Positions 16,689 through 24,038 are shown, counted from the first letter of the stretch. The stretch is DNA of 24,349 bases from Kitasatospora phosalacinea (GCF_000716545.1 NZ_JNWZ01000093.1:1-24349); one strand, 5' to 3'. The notes: generated by a model from the letters alone, not told the origin. Numbers and translations are program-made.

Positions 16689-17917
16689 GCAGCCACCACG
16701 ACACCGTCCGGGAGGTCCTGCGCCGCACCCCGGTGTTCGACGGCCACAACGACCTGCCGGTCGCCCTGCGGGCCCGGGCCGGCGGCTCGGTGGAGGGCCT
16801 GGACGGGCTCCGGCCGGAACTGCACACCGACACGCCCCGGCTGCGCGCGGGCGGGGTGGGCGCGCAGTTCTGGTCGGTCTACGTGCCCTCCGACCTGCCC
16901 GAGCCGGTGGCGGCGGTGGCCACCCTGGAGCAGATCGACCTGGTCCACCGGCTGATCGCCCGCCACCCGGAGCACCTGCGCCCGGCCTTCACCGCCGACC
17001 AGGTGGAGGCGGCCTTCGCCGAGGGCCGGATCGCCTCGCTGCTGGGCGTCGAGGGCGGGCACTCGCTGGCGTCCTCGCTGGGCGTGCTGCGCGCCTACGC
17101 GCGGCTGGGCGTGCGGTACCTGACGCTCACCCACAACCACCACACCCCGTGGGCGGACTCCGCGACCGACCCCGGCTCCCCCGGGGTCGGCGGCCTGTCC
17201 GCCGAGGGGCTGGCCGTGGTCGCCGAGCTGAACCGGATCGGCGTGCTGGTCGACCTCTCGCACACCGCCGAGTCCACCCAGCGCGCCGCGCTGGCCGCCT
17301 CCACCGCGCCGGTGCTCTTCAGCCACTCCTCCTGCCGGGCCGTCGGCGACCACCCGCGCAACGTCTCCGACGAGGTGCTGGCGCTGCTGGCGGCCAACGG
17401 CGGGGTGGTCCAGCTGACCTTCGTGCCGGACTTCGTCTCCGCCGAGGTGGCCGCCTGGCGGGCCGCCTTCGCCGCCGAACGGGAACGCCTGGACCTGCCC
17501 GCCCCGGCCTGGTCCTGGCCCCGGCACCCGGCCCCGGGCGAGGACCCGTCCGCCGTCGCCGCCGAGTACGCCGCCGCGTCCGCCGCCGGCCCCGGCGCGC
17601 CCCCGCCCCCGGAACTGCGCCGCTGGCTGGACGCCCACCCGCGCCCCGAGGCCACCGCCGCCCAGGTCGCCGACCACGTCGAGCACGCCCGCGAGGTCGC
17701 CGGCCTCGCCCACATCGGCCTGGGCGGCGACTACGACGGCGTCGACCGGCAGCCCGCCGACCTGCCCGACGTCGCCGGCTACCCGGTGCTGCTGCGCGAA
17801 CTGGCCGCCCGGGGCTGGTCGGTGGCCGAACTGGAGGCGCTCACCGGCCGCAACGCGCTGCGGGTGCTGCGCGAGGCCGAACGGCGGGCCGAGGAGCCGC
17901 TCTGGCCGCGCGGCTGA
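16685..17917 (+). CDS. M19 membrane/renal-type dipeptidase
   Basis: The 410-residue product is a zinc dipeptidase of family M19. Metal ligands are visible at the expected spacing: H21 and D23 in FDGHNDLP, bridging E123 in GVEGGHS, H193 in DLSHTAEST, and H214 in FSHSSCRAV. H-N-P/H-N-V-S-type features follow in D-H-P-R-N-V-S-D-E, and G-L-G-G-D-Y-D-G-V near 345 is the conserved C-terminal part. The ligand spacing matches human renal dipeptidase within a few residues. These enzymes split dipeptides such as Cys-Gly, including D-amino-acid-containing ones. There is no signal peptide, so it acts in the cytoplasm. Its ATG overlaps the ATPase TGA (ATGA, 4 bases), so it is translationally coupled to the importer and presumably cleaves what is imported. 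Confidence 0.95.
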   Translation: MSSHHDTVREVLRRTPVFDGHNDLPVALRARAGGSVEGLDGLRPELHTDTPRLRAGGVGAQFWSVYVPSDLPEPVAAVATLEQIDLVHRLIARHPEHLRPAFTADQVEAAFAEGRIASLLGVEGGHSLASSLGVLRAYARLGVRYLTLTHNHHTPWADSATDPGSPGVGGLSAEGLAVVAELNRIGVLVDLSHTAESTQRAALAASTAPVLFSHSSCRAVGDHPRNVSDEVLALLAANGGVVQLTFVPDFVSAEVAAWRAAFAAERERLDLPAPAWSWPRHPAPGEDPSAVAAEYAAASAAGPGAPPPPELRRWLDAHPRPEATAAQVADHVEHAREVAGLAHIGLGGDYDGVDRQPADLPDVAGYPVLLRELAARGWSVAELEALTGRNALRVLREAERRAEEPLWPRG

Positions 17918-17926
17918 CCGCGCGGC
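17905..17926 (+). terminator. Hairpin overlapping the dipeptidase stop codon
   Basis: 9-bp arms GCCGCGCGG and CCGCGCGGC flank a 4-base loop CTGA that contains the stop codon. It is a plausible end of the transport operon but short and without a T-run. Confidence 0.5.
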
Positions 17927-17993
17927 GCCTCCGCCCCTCCCACCTGCCGGAACGCGCCCGGTACCCTCGGCCGCGAGACGGAAGGCGGGTGGC

Positions 17994-18341
17994 GTGGAGA
18001 TCACGGTGCAGTGGGTCAGGACGTCCTGGACGAAGCGTTCCCGGGGCGGGGAGGCCGCCGTCCGCCTGGGCTTGCACGAGCGGGACGGCCGGCTGCGGGT
18101 GCTCCCGGACATCGATCCGCTGTACGGTCTGCCGCCGCGCCAGCGCCGCCCGCCCGCGGTGCGCCTGCTGCCGGGCCAGTGGGTCCGTCGGCAGCTCAAC
18201 CACCGCTTCAGCAGCGCGGCCGGCGTGCGGGACTGGTCGTACCGGCTGGACACCTTCGACGTCGGCTACGGGCCGGTGGACGCCGGGGCGTTCCGCTCCG
18301 CCCCGACCGTCCTGGTCGACCAGCGGGGCCCGGTGCGCTGA
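17994..18341 (+). CDS. Hypothetical protein, 115 residues
   Basis: A GTG start at 17994 with a GAAGG-like site about 8 bases upstream gives a 115-residue soluble protein. It has many Arg, Trp and Tyr residues and ordered-looking segments (E-I-T-V-Q-W-V-R-T-S-W, W-S-Y-R-L-D-T-F-D-V-G-Y-G-P-V). No signal, membrane segment, cysteine or known motif is seen. I do not recognise the family. Codon composition is that of a real gene, and no better frame exists here. It lies 76 bases after the dipeptidase, beyond the likely terminator, and 57 bases before the exonuclease start. It may be expressed on its own. Confidence 0.65.
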   Translation: MEITVQWVRTSWTKRSRGGEAAVRLGLHERDGRLRVLPDIDPLYGLPPRQRRPPAVRLLPGQWVRRQLNHRFSSAAGVRDWSYRLDTFDVGYGPVDAGAFRSAPTVLVDQRGPVR

Positions 18342-18362
18342 CCCGTCGGCCGGGTTATCCGG

Positions 18363-18392
18363 TTGACCGGGGCCGGGGACGCCGCACATCAT
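18363..18392 (+). promoter_or_regulatory. Candidate promoter for a leaderless exonuclease transcript
   Basis: TTGACC (18363-18368) and CATCAT (18387-18392) are 18 bases apart. The expected start, about 7 bases after the -10, falls on the A of ATG 18399, which lacks a ribosome binding site. Confidence 0.45.
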
Positions 18393-18398
18393 CCCGGC

Positions 18399-18977
18399 AT
18401 GGAGCCGGAGTTGTTGAACGTGGTGGACGTCGAGGCCACCTGCTGGGAGGGGCAGCCGCCGCCCGGCCAGGTCAGCGAGATCATCGAGATCGGGCTGACG
18501 GTGGTCGACCTCGCCGCCCTGCGGCGGGTCGGGCGGCACCGGATCCTGGTGCGCCCGCAGCGCTCGGCCGTCAGCGACTTCTGCACCGGCCTGACCGGTC
18601 TGACGCGGCGCGAGGTGGCGGGCGGCGTGCCCTTCGCCGAGGCCTGCCGGCTGCTGGCCGCCGAGCACGCGGCGGGCCGGCGCCCCTGGGCGAGCTGGGG
18701 CGACTACGACCGGCTGCAGTTCACCCGCCAGTGCCGGGCCACCGGCGCCGCCTACCCGTTCGGCCGCCGGCACACCAACGCCAAGGCGGTCTTCACCGAC
18801 GCCCGCGGCCTGCGCAAGCGCCCCGGCATGGCCGCGGCCCTCGAACTGGCCGGTCTCCCGCTGGAGGGCCGCCACCACAGCGGTGCGGACGACGCCTGGA
18901 ACATCGCCGCCCTCGTCCTCTCGCTGGCCCGGACGGACGACTGGACCGAGGCTCCGGCCGCCGGCCACCGCCCCTGA
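18399..18977 (+). CDS. DEDDh 3'-5' exonuclease (ERI-1/DnaQ-like)
   Basis: From ATG 18399 the product has 192 residues. The exonuclease motifs are clear: Exo I V-V-D-V-E-A-T-C-W-E (D and E), Exo II S-W-G-D-Y-D-R-L-Q-F (D), and Exo III H-H-S-G-A-D-D-A-W-N-I-A (H and D). This is the DEDDh arrangement, and the D-V-E-A-T-C-W start and H-x-A/G-D-D-A-x-N-I-A end are those of the ERI-1-like group that trims RNA or short nucleic acids. An earlier in-frame TTG at 18363 is the -35 element of the candidate promoter, so ATG 18399 is preferred; no ribosome binding site precedes it, consistent with a leaderless mRNA. The enzyme is cytoplasmic; the natural substrate is unknown. Confidence 0.88.
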   Translation: MEPELLNVVDVEATCWEGQPPPGQVSEIIEIGLTVVDLAALRRVGRHRILVRPQRSAVSDFCTGLTGLTRREVAGGVPFAEACRLLAAEHAAGRRPWASWGDYDRLQFTRQCRATGAAYPFGRRHTNAKAVFTDARGLRKRPGMAAALELAGLPLEGRHHSGADDAWNIAALVLSLARTDDWTEAPAAGHRP

Positions 18978-19020
18978 CGGCCGTCCCCGGCCCCGGCGGG
19001 CGGCCGCGCGCACCGTGCCG

Positions 19021-19062
19021 GCCGGCGCCCCGGGGCCGAGGTGCGGGCTCCGGGGCGCCGGC
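19021..19062. terminator. Bidirectional hairpin between exonuclease and arabinofuranosidase genes
   Basis: Perfect 13-bp arms GCCGGCGCCCCGG (19021-19033) and complement (19050-19062) with a 16-base loop lie between two convergent genes, 43 bases after one stop and 16 after the other. Confidence 0.75.
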
Positions 19063-19078
19063 CCTGGCGCGGGGGGTG

Positions 19079-20632
19079 TCAGGCCCAGGGCTGGGCGGTC
19101 AGCCAGGAGGTGTCCTCGCTCCAACTGGCGTCGCTGTCCCAGGTGTTGCCGCCGACGCCGTCACCGGCGACGTAGCCGGTGTAGGCGTAGTGGCGCAGGA
19201 AGCGGTTCGGGTAGTTGGACGACTGGAAGGAGAAGCCCTGTCCGCTGTGTCCGGCCTGGAGGCAGAAGGTGGCGTCCTGGTTGAACAGGGCGGTGCCGTC
19301 GGAGGCGGCGGTGTGGAGCTGGAAGCCGTAGTGGCGCAGGTACTGGCCGGGGGCGGCGGCGGACTCGAAGGACAGGCAGGAGCTGTTGGCGAGTCCGGCG
19401 CGGACGATCCAGGTGGCGTCGCTCTTGTCGGCGGCGGAACTGCCGGAGGTGATCGGGGAGATGGCCACGGTGGCGTCGGCGTTGTGGCGCAGGTAGTCGG
19501 CGGTGCAGCAGGCGGTGGTGGCCTTCAGGGAGACCCGGGCGCCGGGGGTGAGGGCGCTCGAAGTGATGTTGGCCGCACGGTAGTTGGCGGCGGTGATGTT
19601 GGCCTGGACGGCGTTCTCGGTGGCGTCGGAGGGGTAGCCGGAGGTCATCACGCCCTCGTAGAAGGTGCCGCTGGAGGACTTGCTGTTGTCGCCGCCGATG
19701 CCGAGGATGATCGCGCCCTCCTTGTGCATCGGGTTGTAGCCCGGGACGTTGGGGCGCGGACCGCTGTAGTAGGTGGACAGCGCGCCGGACTGGGCGTTGC
19801 CCGCCTTGATCGCCCACAGGTTGGGGGCGCCCTTGACGATCGCGGTCAGGAAGCGGTGGCTGACGCTGGGGTCGTTCGCGTTGTAGCCGGCGTTGACGCC
19901 GGAGAACAGGCCGTTCTCCAGGTCGGCCATCACCCAGGGGCCCTTGCCGGTGCCGGAGCCCCAGATGGTGCTGTCGCCGAAGTAGATGGCCTCCATGTGG
20001 CCGTTGCCGGTGTCGAGGTTGTTGGTCTCGGCGTTGCCGTAGTCGAAGCAGCAGCCGCCGCCGAAGTGCGTGCCGTCGAGGATCGCGTACATGCCTTCGG
20101 GCTGGTCGCCGGTGGCGATGCCGTTGGTGTGGTTGTTGCGGTAGCCGGTGCCGGCGGCCACGTAGACGCCGTACGCCTTGTGGCCGGCGACGGTGACCGG
20201 TGCGGCGGTGGCGGGGGCGAGGTTGTCCGGTCCGGGCGCGGCGCCGCCGGCGGGGGCCTGGGTGAGGTGGTTGCCCTTGCCGGACTGGTCGTAGATGACG
20301 GTGATGACGCAGGTGGTGGCGGAGCAGAAGGCGTCCTGGGCGGCGGCGTTGGCGTAGCCGCCGGTGCTGAGCACGCCGATGTCCTTGGTCGCGCCGTCGG
20401 AGGCGCGGCGCACCTGGTAGAGCGCGCCGCCGTACCCGCCGTACAGGGCCCGGGTGGTGGAGTGCGCCGCCACGCAGGGCGTCCCGCCGGAGGCGTAGAG
20501 GTCGCACGGGCCCTGGGTGGCGGCCTGCGAGGCCGTCTCGGTGCCGGCGATCAGGGCGGCGGTCAGGACCGCGGTGGTCCCGGTCGCGAGGAGGGCGCGC
20601 CGGGCACGGCGCAGCCAGGTCTGAGCAGCCAA
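19079..20632 (-). CDS. abfB: Secreted alpha-L-arabinofuranosidase, GH54 with C-terminal CBM42
   Basis: A TTG start at 20632 is chosen because AAGGAG lies 7 bases before it; the earlier in-frame start at 20689 has no such site. The product has 517 residues with a Sec signal (L-R-R-A-R-R-A-L-L, hydrophobic core, cleavage near S-Q-A). The GH54 domain runs to about residue 370: G-P-C-D-L-Y at the mature start, G-G-C-C-F-D-Y-G-N with vicinal C194-C195, nucleophile E239 in ADLENGLFSG, and acid/base D315 in GIGGDNS. The spacings (44 and 76) equal those I recall for Aspergillus kawachii AbfB (C177, E221, D297). Residues about 375-517 are a CBM42 arabinose-binding trefoil (repeated Y-L-R-H / F-L-R-H). 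It removes arabinose side chains from arabinoxylan outside the cell. Two LacI-type operator candidates lie upstream. Confidence 0.95.
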   Translation of the reverse strand: MAAQTWLRRARRALLATGTTAVLTAALIAGTETASQAATQGPCDLYASGGTPCVAAHSTTRALYGGYGGALYQVRRASDGATKDIGVLSTGGYANAAAQDAFCSATTCVITVIYDQSGKGNHLTQAPAGGAAPGPDNLAPATAAPVTVAGHKAYGVYVAAGTGYRNNHTNGIATGDQPEGMYAILDGTHFGGGCCFDYGNAETNNLDTGNGHMEAIYFGDSTIWGSGTGKGPWVMADLENGLFSGVNAGYNANDPSVSHRFLTAIVKGAPNLWAIKAGNAQSGALSTYYSGPRPNVPGYNPMHKEGAIILGIGGDNSKSSSGTFYEGVMTSGYPSDATENAVQANITAANYRAANITSSALTPGARVSLKATTACCTADYLRHNADATVAISPITSGSSAADKSDATWIVRAGLANSSCLSFESAAAPGQYLRHYGFQLHTAASDGTALFNQDATFCLQAGHSGQGFSFQSSNYPNRFLRHYAYTGYVAGDGVGGNTWDSDASWSEDTSWLTAQPWA

Positions 20633-20739
20633 GGGTGGACTCCTTGCTGAGGGGTGGGGGTCGGGAGGTCCCGAGGAGACGGCCGTCACGAGGTCCCGGG
20701 GCCTGGGCCGTCCGTGCCGGGCAGGAAGCGACTACGTTT

Positions 20740-20753
20740 TGTTAGCGCTAACA
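20740..20753. promoter_or_regulatory. LacI-family operator candidate upstream of the arabinofuranosidase gene
   Basis: TGTTAGCGCTAACA is a perfect 14-bp palindrome with the central CG typical of LacI/GalR-family operators, 108 bases upstream of the abfB start in an AT-richer patch. It probably mediates sugar-dependent repression; no LacI gene lies in this window. Confidence 0.7.
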
Positions 20754-20901
20754 TTTTGCCCTGACGACAGCTCAGACCACTGGGACCGAAGGGGATTTCG
20801 GCTCAGTGGCGACCGGGCATCACTATGGTGAACCGTCGCGACCCCGTCAAGGCTTCCGACCGGACTCGCCCGTGGGCGGCGCATCCCCTTGCCGCCGGCG
20901 T

Positions 20902-20917
20902 TTGTTATCGCTCACAA
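20902..20917. promoter_or_regulatory. Second LacI-type operator candidate
   Basis: TTGTTATCGCTCACAA is a 16-bp imperfect palindrome (6 of 8 pairs) around CG; its complement TTGTGAGCGATAACAA resembles the lac operator core. It lies about 160 bases from the first site, in the same intergenic region. Confidence 0.5.
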
Positions 20918-20998
20918 TGCCCTGCCGGCATCGGTTCCCGGTGTGCGCCCCGAGCGCCGCGCCGACCTGGCTCCCCCTGCCGGGCTCACCCGCCGGGC

Positions 20999-21556
20999 TC
21001 ACTCCGCCGCCGGTCGACGCGGGCCGTGCGCCCCGGGGACGTCCCGGGTGTGCGCGGCGGCGAGCAGCCGGTAGCCCTCGCCGTTGGCCCGGATGCCGGC
21101 CCGCTCCTCCTCGGTGAGTTCCCGCTTGACCTTGGCGGGGACGCCGGCGACCAGCGAACCGGGCGGCACCCGCATGCCCTGCGGGACGACCGCGCCGGCC
21201 GCGACCAACGAACCCGCGCCGATCCACGCGCCGTTGAGGACGGTGGCGCTCATCCCGATCAGCACGTCGTCCTCGACCGTGCAGCCGTGCAGGACGGCGT
21301 TGTGGCCGACCGAGATCCGCTCACCCAGGACGGCGGGGAAGGACGGGTCGGCGTGGACGGTGCAGTTGTCCTGGATGTTCGTCCCGGCGCCGACGGTGAT
21401 CCGCTCGGCGTCGCCGCGCAGCACCGCGCCGTACCAGACGCCGGCCCCGGCGGCGACGGTCACCGCGCCGACCACCACCGCGCCGGGCGCGACGAACGCT
21501 CCGGGGTCGACCTGCGGGTGCAGTCCGCCGACGGCGGCGATCAGGGGTTCGGCCAC
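20999..21556 (-). CDS. Gamma-carbonic-anhydrase-like hexapeptide-repeat protein
   Basis: The start is taken at GTG 21556, preceded by GGAGGTG, rather than the upstream in-frame start at 21748, whose extra 64 residues are Arg/Pro/Gly-rich without structure. The product has 185 residues. It is built of left-handed beta-helix hexapeptide repeats (V-A-P-G-A-V-V-V-G-A-V, I-S-V-G-H-N-A-V-L-H-G-C, V-L-I-G-M-S-A-T-V) and ends with a helix (L-T-E-E-E-R-A-G-I-R-A-N). Zinc-site histidines of the gamma class are present: H68 in TVHADP, H85 and H90 in GHNAVLHG. It should form a cytoplasmic trimer with a metal at each interface. Many relatives (YrdA/PaaY type) have weak or no carbonic anhydrase activity, so the reaction is uncertain. 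Confidence 0.92.
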   Translation of the reverse strand: MAEPLIAAVGGLHPQVDPGAFVAPGAVVVGAVTVAAGAGVWYGAVLRGDAERITVGAGTNIQDNCTVHADPSFPAVLGERISVGHNAVLHGCTVEDDVLIGMSATVLNGAWIGAGSLVAAGAVVPQGMRVPPGSLVAGVPAKVKRELTEEERAGIRANGEGYRLLAAAHTRDVPGAHGPRRPAAE

Positions 21557-21676
21557 GGGGGCACCTCCGGTGCGGGACGGGCGGGCTGACGGGGCGGCGG
21601 GTGCCGCGCCGGGGCCCAGTCTTCCGTACCGGGCGGTAACCCGGCCATCGGGGTCCGCCCCGTCCGAGCGACCGCG

Positions 21677-21738
21677 CCCCTGCCGTCGCCGCCGGGGGAC
21701 GGCCTCCCCTGCCGTCGCCGCCGGGGGACGGCCTCCCC
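21677..21738. repeat. Perfect 29-bp tandem repeat, two copies
   Basis: Copies at 21681-21709 and 21710-21738 are identical, and the four C's before the first copy extend the match. Each copy holds a small hairpin (GCCGTC...GACGGC). The repeat lies in the 276-base gap between the Lrp stop and the carbonic-anhydrase start; nothing else is seen in that gap. Confidence 0.9.
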
Positions 21739-21832
21739 TCCCGAGCACCGGGGCCGGCAGCGGATCAGCGGGCCCCGCCGGCGGCCGCCGCGCCCATGGC
21801 CGCGCGCCCGCCCGGCACGCCGGCGCTCCCGG

Positions 21833-22330
21833 CTACCGGCCGGGCTTGGGCGGCCAGTGGTCGAGCGGGAGCGGGCCCCGGGAGCGGACGGTGCGGATGG
21901 CGAAGGTGGAGCGGGCGTCGCGGACCGGGCCGACGGCGAGGATCTCGTCCAGCAGGACCTGCTCGTAGGTGGCCAGGTCCGGCACGGCGATCTCCACCAG
22001 GAAGTCGGCCTCGCCGGAGACCACGTGGCAGGCCACCACGGCGGGGATCGCGCACAGCGACTCCTCGATGTGCCGGGAGGTCTCCCGCGAGTGCTGCTCG
22101 ACCCGCAGCGCGACGAACACCGTCAGCCCCAACCCGACCCGGTCGCGGTCGAGTTCGGCCCGGTACCCGGCGATCACCCCGTCCGCCTCCAGCGCCTTGG
22201 TCCGGCGCAGCGCGGAGGAGGGCGAGAGCCGGACGGCCTCGGCGAGGTCGACGTTGGGAGTCCGGCCGTGGCGCTGGAGGTGCGCCAGGATGGCCCGGTC
22301 GATGCGGTCGTACTGGGGGCTCGATGACAT
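21833..22330 (-). CDS. Lrp/AsnC-family transcriptional regulator
   Basis: ATG 22330 gives a 165-residue protein of standard Lrp length. Residues about 8-55 form the winged helix-turn-helix (D-R-A-I-L-A-H-L-Q-R-H-G-R-T-P-N-V-D-L-A, then L-S-P-S-S-A-L-R-R-T-K-A-L-E-A-D-G-V-I). The rest is the RAM ligand-binding domain (V-F-V-A-L-R-V-E-Q-H-S, C-H-V-V-S-G-E-A-D-F-L-V-E-I, and the final I-R-T-V). These regulators form octamers that sense amino acids and wrap DNA. The gene is divergent from an APC transporter; a series of GGCAGnnnCTGCC-type inverted repeats fills the space between. It most likely controls that transporter and itself. Longer in-frame extensions upstream have no family similarity and run through the operator array. 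Confidence 0.95.
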   Translation of the reverse strand: MSSSPQYDRIDRAILAHLQRHGRTPNVDLAEAVRLSPSSALRRTKALEADGVIAGYRAELDRDRVGLGLTVFVALRVEQHSRETSRHIEESLCAIPAVVACHVVSGEADFLVEIAVPDLATYEQVLLDEILAVGPVRDARSTFAIRTVRSRGPLPLDHWPPKPGR

Positions 22331-22384
22331 GCTGCGCACCCTAGTGCCACGCCGGACGGATCCGCCCCCGTTCGGCCGTTTCCC

Positions 22385-22652
22385 GGCACTGCGTGCCGCC
22401 GATACGCCACCGCACGGCAGGATCGGCCACGCCGATCCGCGAAGCCCCGGCAGGATCCACCACCACCGTATCTGCCGTCCCCGCCCCGGCCCCGGCCTCC
22501 GCACCCCCTCCGCCCGGGCCCGCCGACGCCCCGGCGCGTTCTCCGCCCGCCCCGCGCCCTCCGTCCTCTTCCGCCGCCCCGGCAGCCACTGCCCTCTTCC
22601 GCCGTCCCGGCAGCCACTGCCGCCGGACCGCCGCTCGGCGGCAGGATCTGCC
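22385..22652. promoter_or_regulatory. Array of GGCAGnnnCTGCC-type inverted repeats (putative Lrp operators)
   Basis: Three perfect GGCAGnnnCTGCC sites lie at 22581-22593, 22609-22621 and 22640-22652; the last extends to 9-bp arms (CGGCGGCAG/CTGCCGCCG, 22636-22656). On the Lrp side are GGCACTGCGTGCC (22385-22397, perfect arms of a variant), GGCAGGATCGGCC (22416-22428, one mismatch) and GGCAGGATCCACC (22449-22461, half-site), and a lone CTGCC at 22472. Start-to-start distances are 31, 33, then 28 and 31 bases, near three helical turns. This fits an Lrp octamer binding along one DNA face. Confidence 0.65.
22566..22621. repeat. 28-bp tandem duplication carrying an operator-like palindrome
   Basis: Copies at 22566-22593 and 22594-22621 differ at a single base (22577 C versus 22605 T). 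Each ends with GGCAGCCACTGCC, so the duplication doubled a putative regulator site. Confidence 0.85.
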
Positions 22653-22718
22653 GCCGACGCCCCTGCGCGGAGCGTTCTTCGCCAGCGGGTGCCGCGCGAT
22701 CCGGGCCAGGATCGGGGC

Positions 22719-24038
22719 ATGTCCGACACCGCGTCAGCACCCCGTCCCCGCCCGTCCGTCCGCTCCTCCTCCCGGCCCTCCTCCCCCGGCGCGCTCTCCA
22801 CCGCCGGGGCGTCCGCGCTGTACATCGGCGCGCTGCTCGGCCCCAGCCTGTTGCTGCTCCCGGGGCTCGCGGCGCGCGCGGCGGGCCCGGCCTCACTGCT
22901 GGCCTGGCTGGTGCTGTTGGGGCTGTCCGGCCTGATCGCGACGGTGTTCTGCGCGCTCGGCACCCGGCTGGGCTCGGCCGGCGGGGTCGCCGGGTACACG
23001 GCCGCCGGGCTGGGCGCGCGGGCGGGCCGGGCCGCCGGGTGGTGCTTCCTGGCGGGGGTGGTCGCGGGCGCGCCGGTGGTCTGCCTGATCGGCGGGAGCT
23101 ACGCGGCGGCGGCCGTCGGCGCCGACGGGAACGCGGCCGTCCGGGCCGGGCTGGTGCTGCTGGCGCTGGTGCTGGCGGTCCGGCTGCTGGGGGTGCGGAC
23201 CGGGGCGGGGCTCCAACTGGTGCTGGTGTCCGGGCTGGTGGGCCTGGTCCTGTTCGCGGTGCTGGGGTCGGCCCCGACCGCCCGGGCCGCGCACTGGACG
23301 CCGTTCCTGCCGCACGGCTGGGCGGGTGTCGCGCGGTCCGCGCCGCCGCTGATGTTCGCGTTCGTGGGCTGGGAGGCCGCCGCCTCGCTGACCACCCGGC
23401 TGCGCGACCCGCGCCGCCAGCTGCGCCGGGTGGTGCTGATCGCCTTCGCCGTCACCTCGCTGCTCTGCCTGGGCCTGGCGGCCGCGACGGTGGCCGTGCT
23501 CGGTCCGGGCGCGGGCGGCTCCGTCCCGCTGGCCGACCTGATGCGCGCCGCGCTCGGCCCCCGGGGCCCGCTGCTGGCCGCCGGCGCGGCGGTGGTCCTC
23601 ACCCTGGCCGCCACCAACACCTACCTGACGGGCGCCGCCGCCCTGCTGGACGCCCTGCTCCCGTCCGGGACGGCATCCGGCCGGCGCGGCTCGCTCGCGG
23701 TGGTGGCGGCCACCGCGTTCACCGGCGTCGCGCTGTTCGCCCTGGTCGGGACGGGCGTCCTGACCACCGCCCAACTGGTGGCCGTACCCACCGCGCTCTT
23801 CCTCGTCGTCTACCTGACCTGCACGGCCGCGGCGGTCCGGGTCCTGGACGGCGTACCGCGCCTGGCCGCCGCCGTGAGCTGCCCGGCGGTGCTGGCGCTG
23901 CTGCTCGGCACGGGGTGGCCGGTGCTCGCCGCCGCCGGGGTGGCGCTCACCGCCGCAGCCCTCGATCGAACTGGCGACCGCCCCTCGTCCGCGCATTCCG
24001 CCGCAGGTCGGCAGGGTTCACCGACCAGTGGGGTTTGA
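22719..24038 (+). CDS. APC-superfamily amino-acid permease/exporter
   Basis: ATG 22719 is preceded by AGGA (22708-22711) at 7 bases. The 439-residue product has a 35-residue hydrophilic, Ser/Pro/Arg-rich N-terminus and about 11-12 hydrophobic segments. The first has the APC-type glycine-rich break (A-L-Y-I-G-A-L-L-G-P-S-L-L-L-L-P-G-L-A), and F-A-F-V-G-W-E-A-A-A-S-L with a following R-D-P-R-R-Q-L-R-R is the conserved APC helix 6 and loop region. The C-terminus is a hydrophilic tail. Substrates are likely amino acids or amines. The short length, lone-protein form and divergent Lrp regulator are like known amino-acid exporters (YjeH-type), so export is plausible but not proven. Confidence 0.9.
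   Translation: MSDTASAPRPRPSVRSSSRPSSPGALSTAGASALYIGALLGPSLLLLPGLAARAAGPASLLAWLVLLGLSGLIATVFCALGTRLGSAGGVAGYTAAGLGARAGRAAGWCFLAGVVAGAPVVCLIGGSYAAAAVGADGNAAVRAGLVLLALVLAVRLLGVRTGAGLQLVLVSGLVGLVLFAVLGSAPTARAAHWTPFLPHGWAGVARSAPPLMFAFVGWEAAASLTTRLRDPRRQLRRVVLIAFAVTSLLCLGLAAATVAVLGPGAGGSVPLADLMRAALGPRGPLLAAGAAVVLTLAATNTYLTGAAALLDALLPSGTASGRRGSLAVVAATAFTGVALFALVGTGVLTTAQLVAVPTALFLVVYLTCTAAAVRVLDGVPRLAAAVSCPAVLALLLGTGWPVLAAAGVALTAAALDRTGDRPSSAHSAAGRQGSPTSGV

Noticed and set aside
18011..20650. 879-residue plus-strand frame covering the arabinofuranosidase region
   Set aside because: Its second half is antisense to the GH54/CBM42 gene and its first half is out of frame with the exonuclease; no family pattern.
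20825..21589. Plus-strand frame starting near 20825 upstream of the arabinofuranosidase
   Set aside because: It is antisense to the gamma-carbonic-anhydrase gene and has no recognisable domain or ribosome binding site.
22331..22999. N-terminal extension of the Lrp regulator frame to 22999
   Set aside because: The extension is Arg/Gly/Pro-rich, runs through the operator array and into the transporter gene; standard Lrp length starts at 22330.
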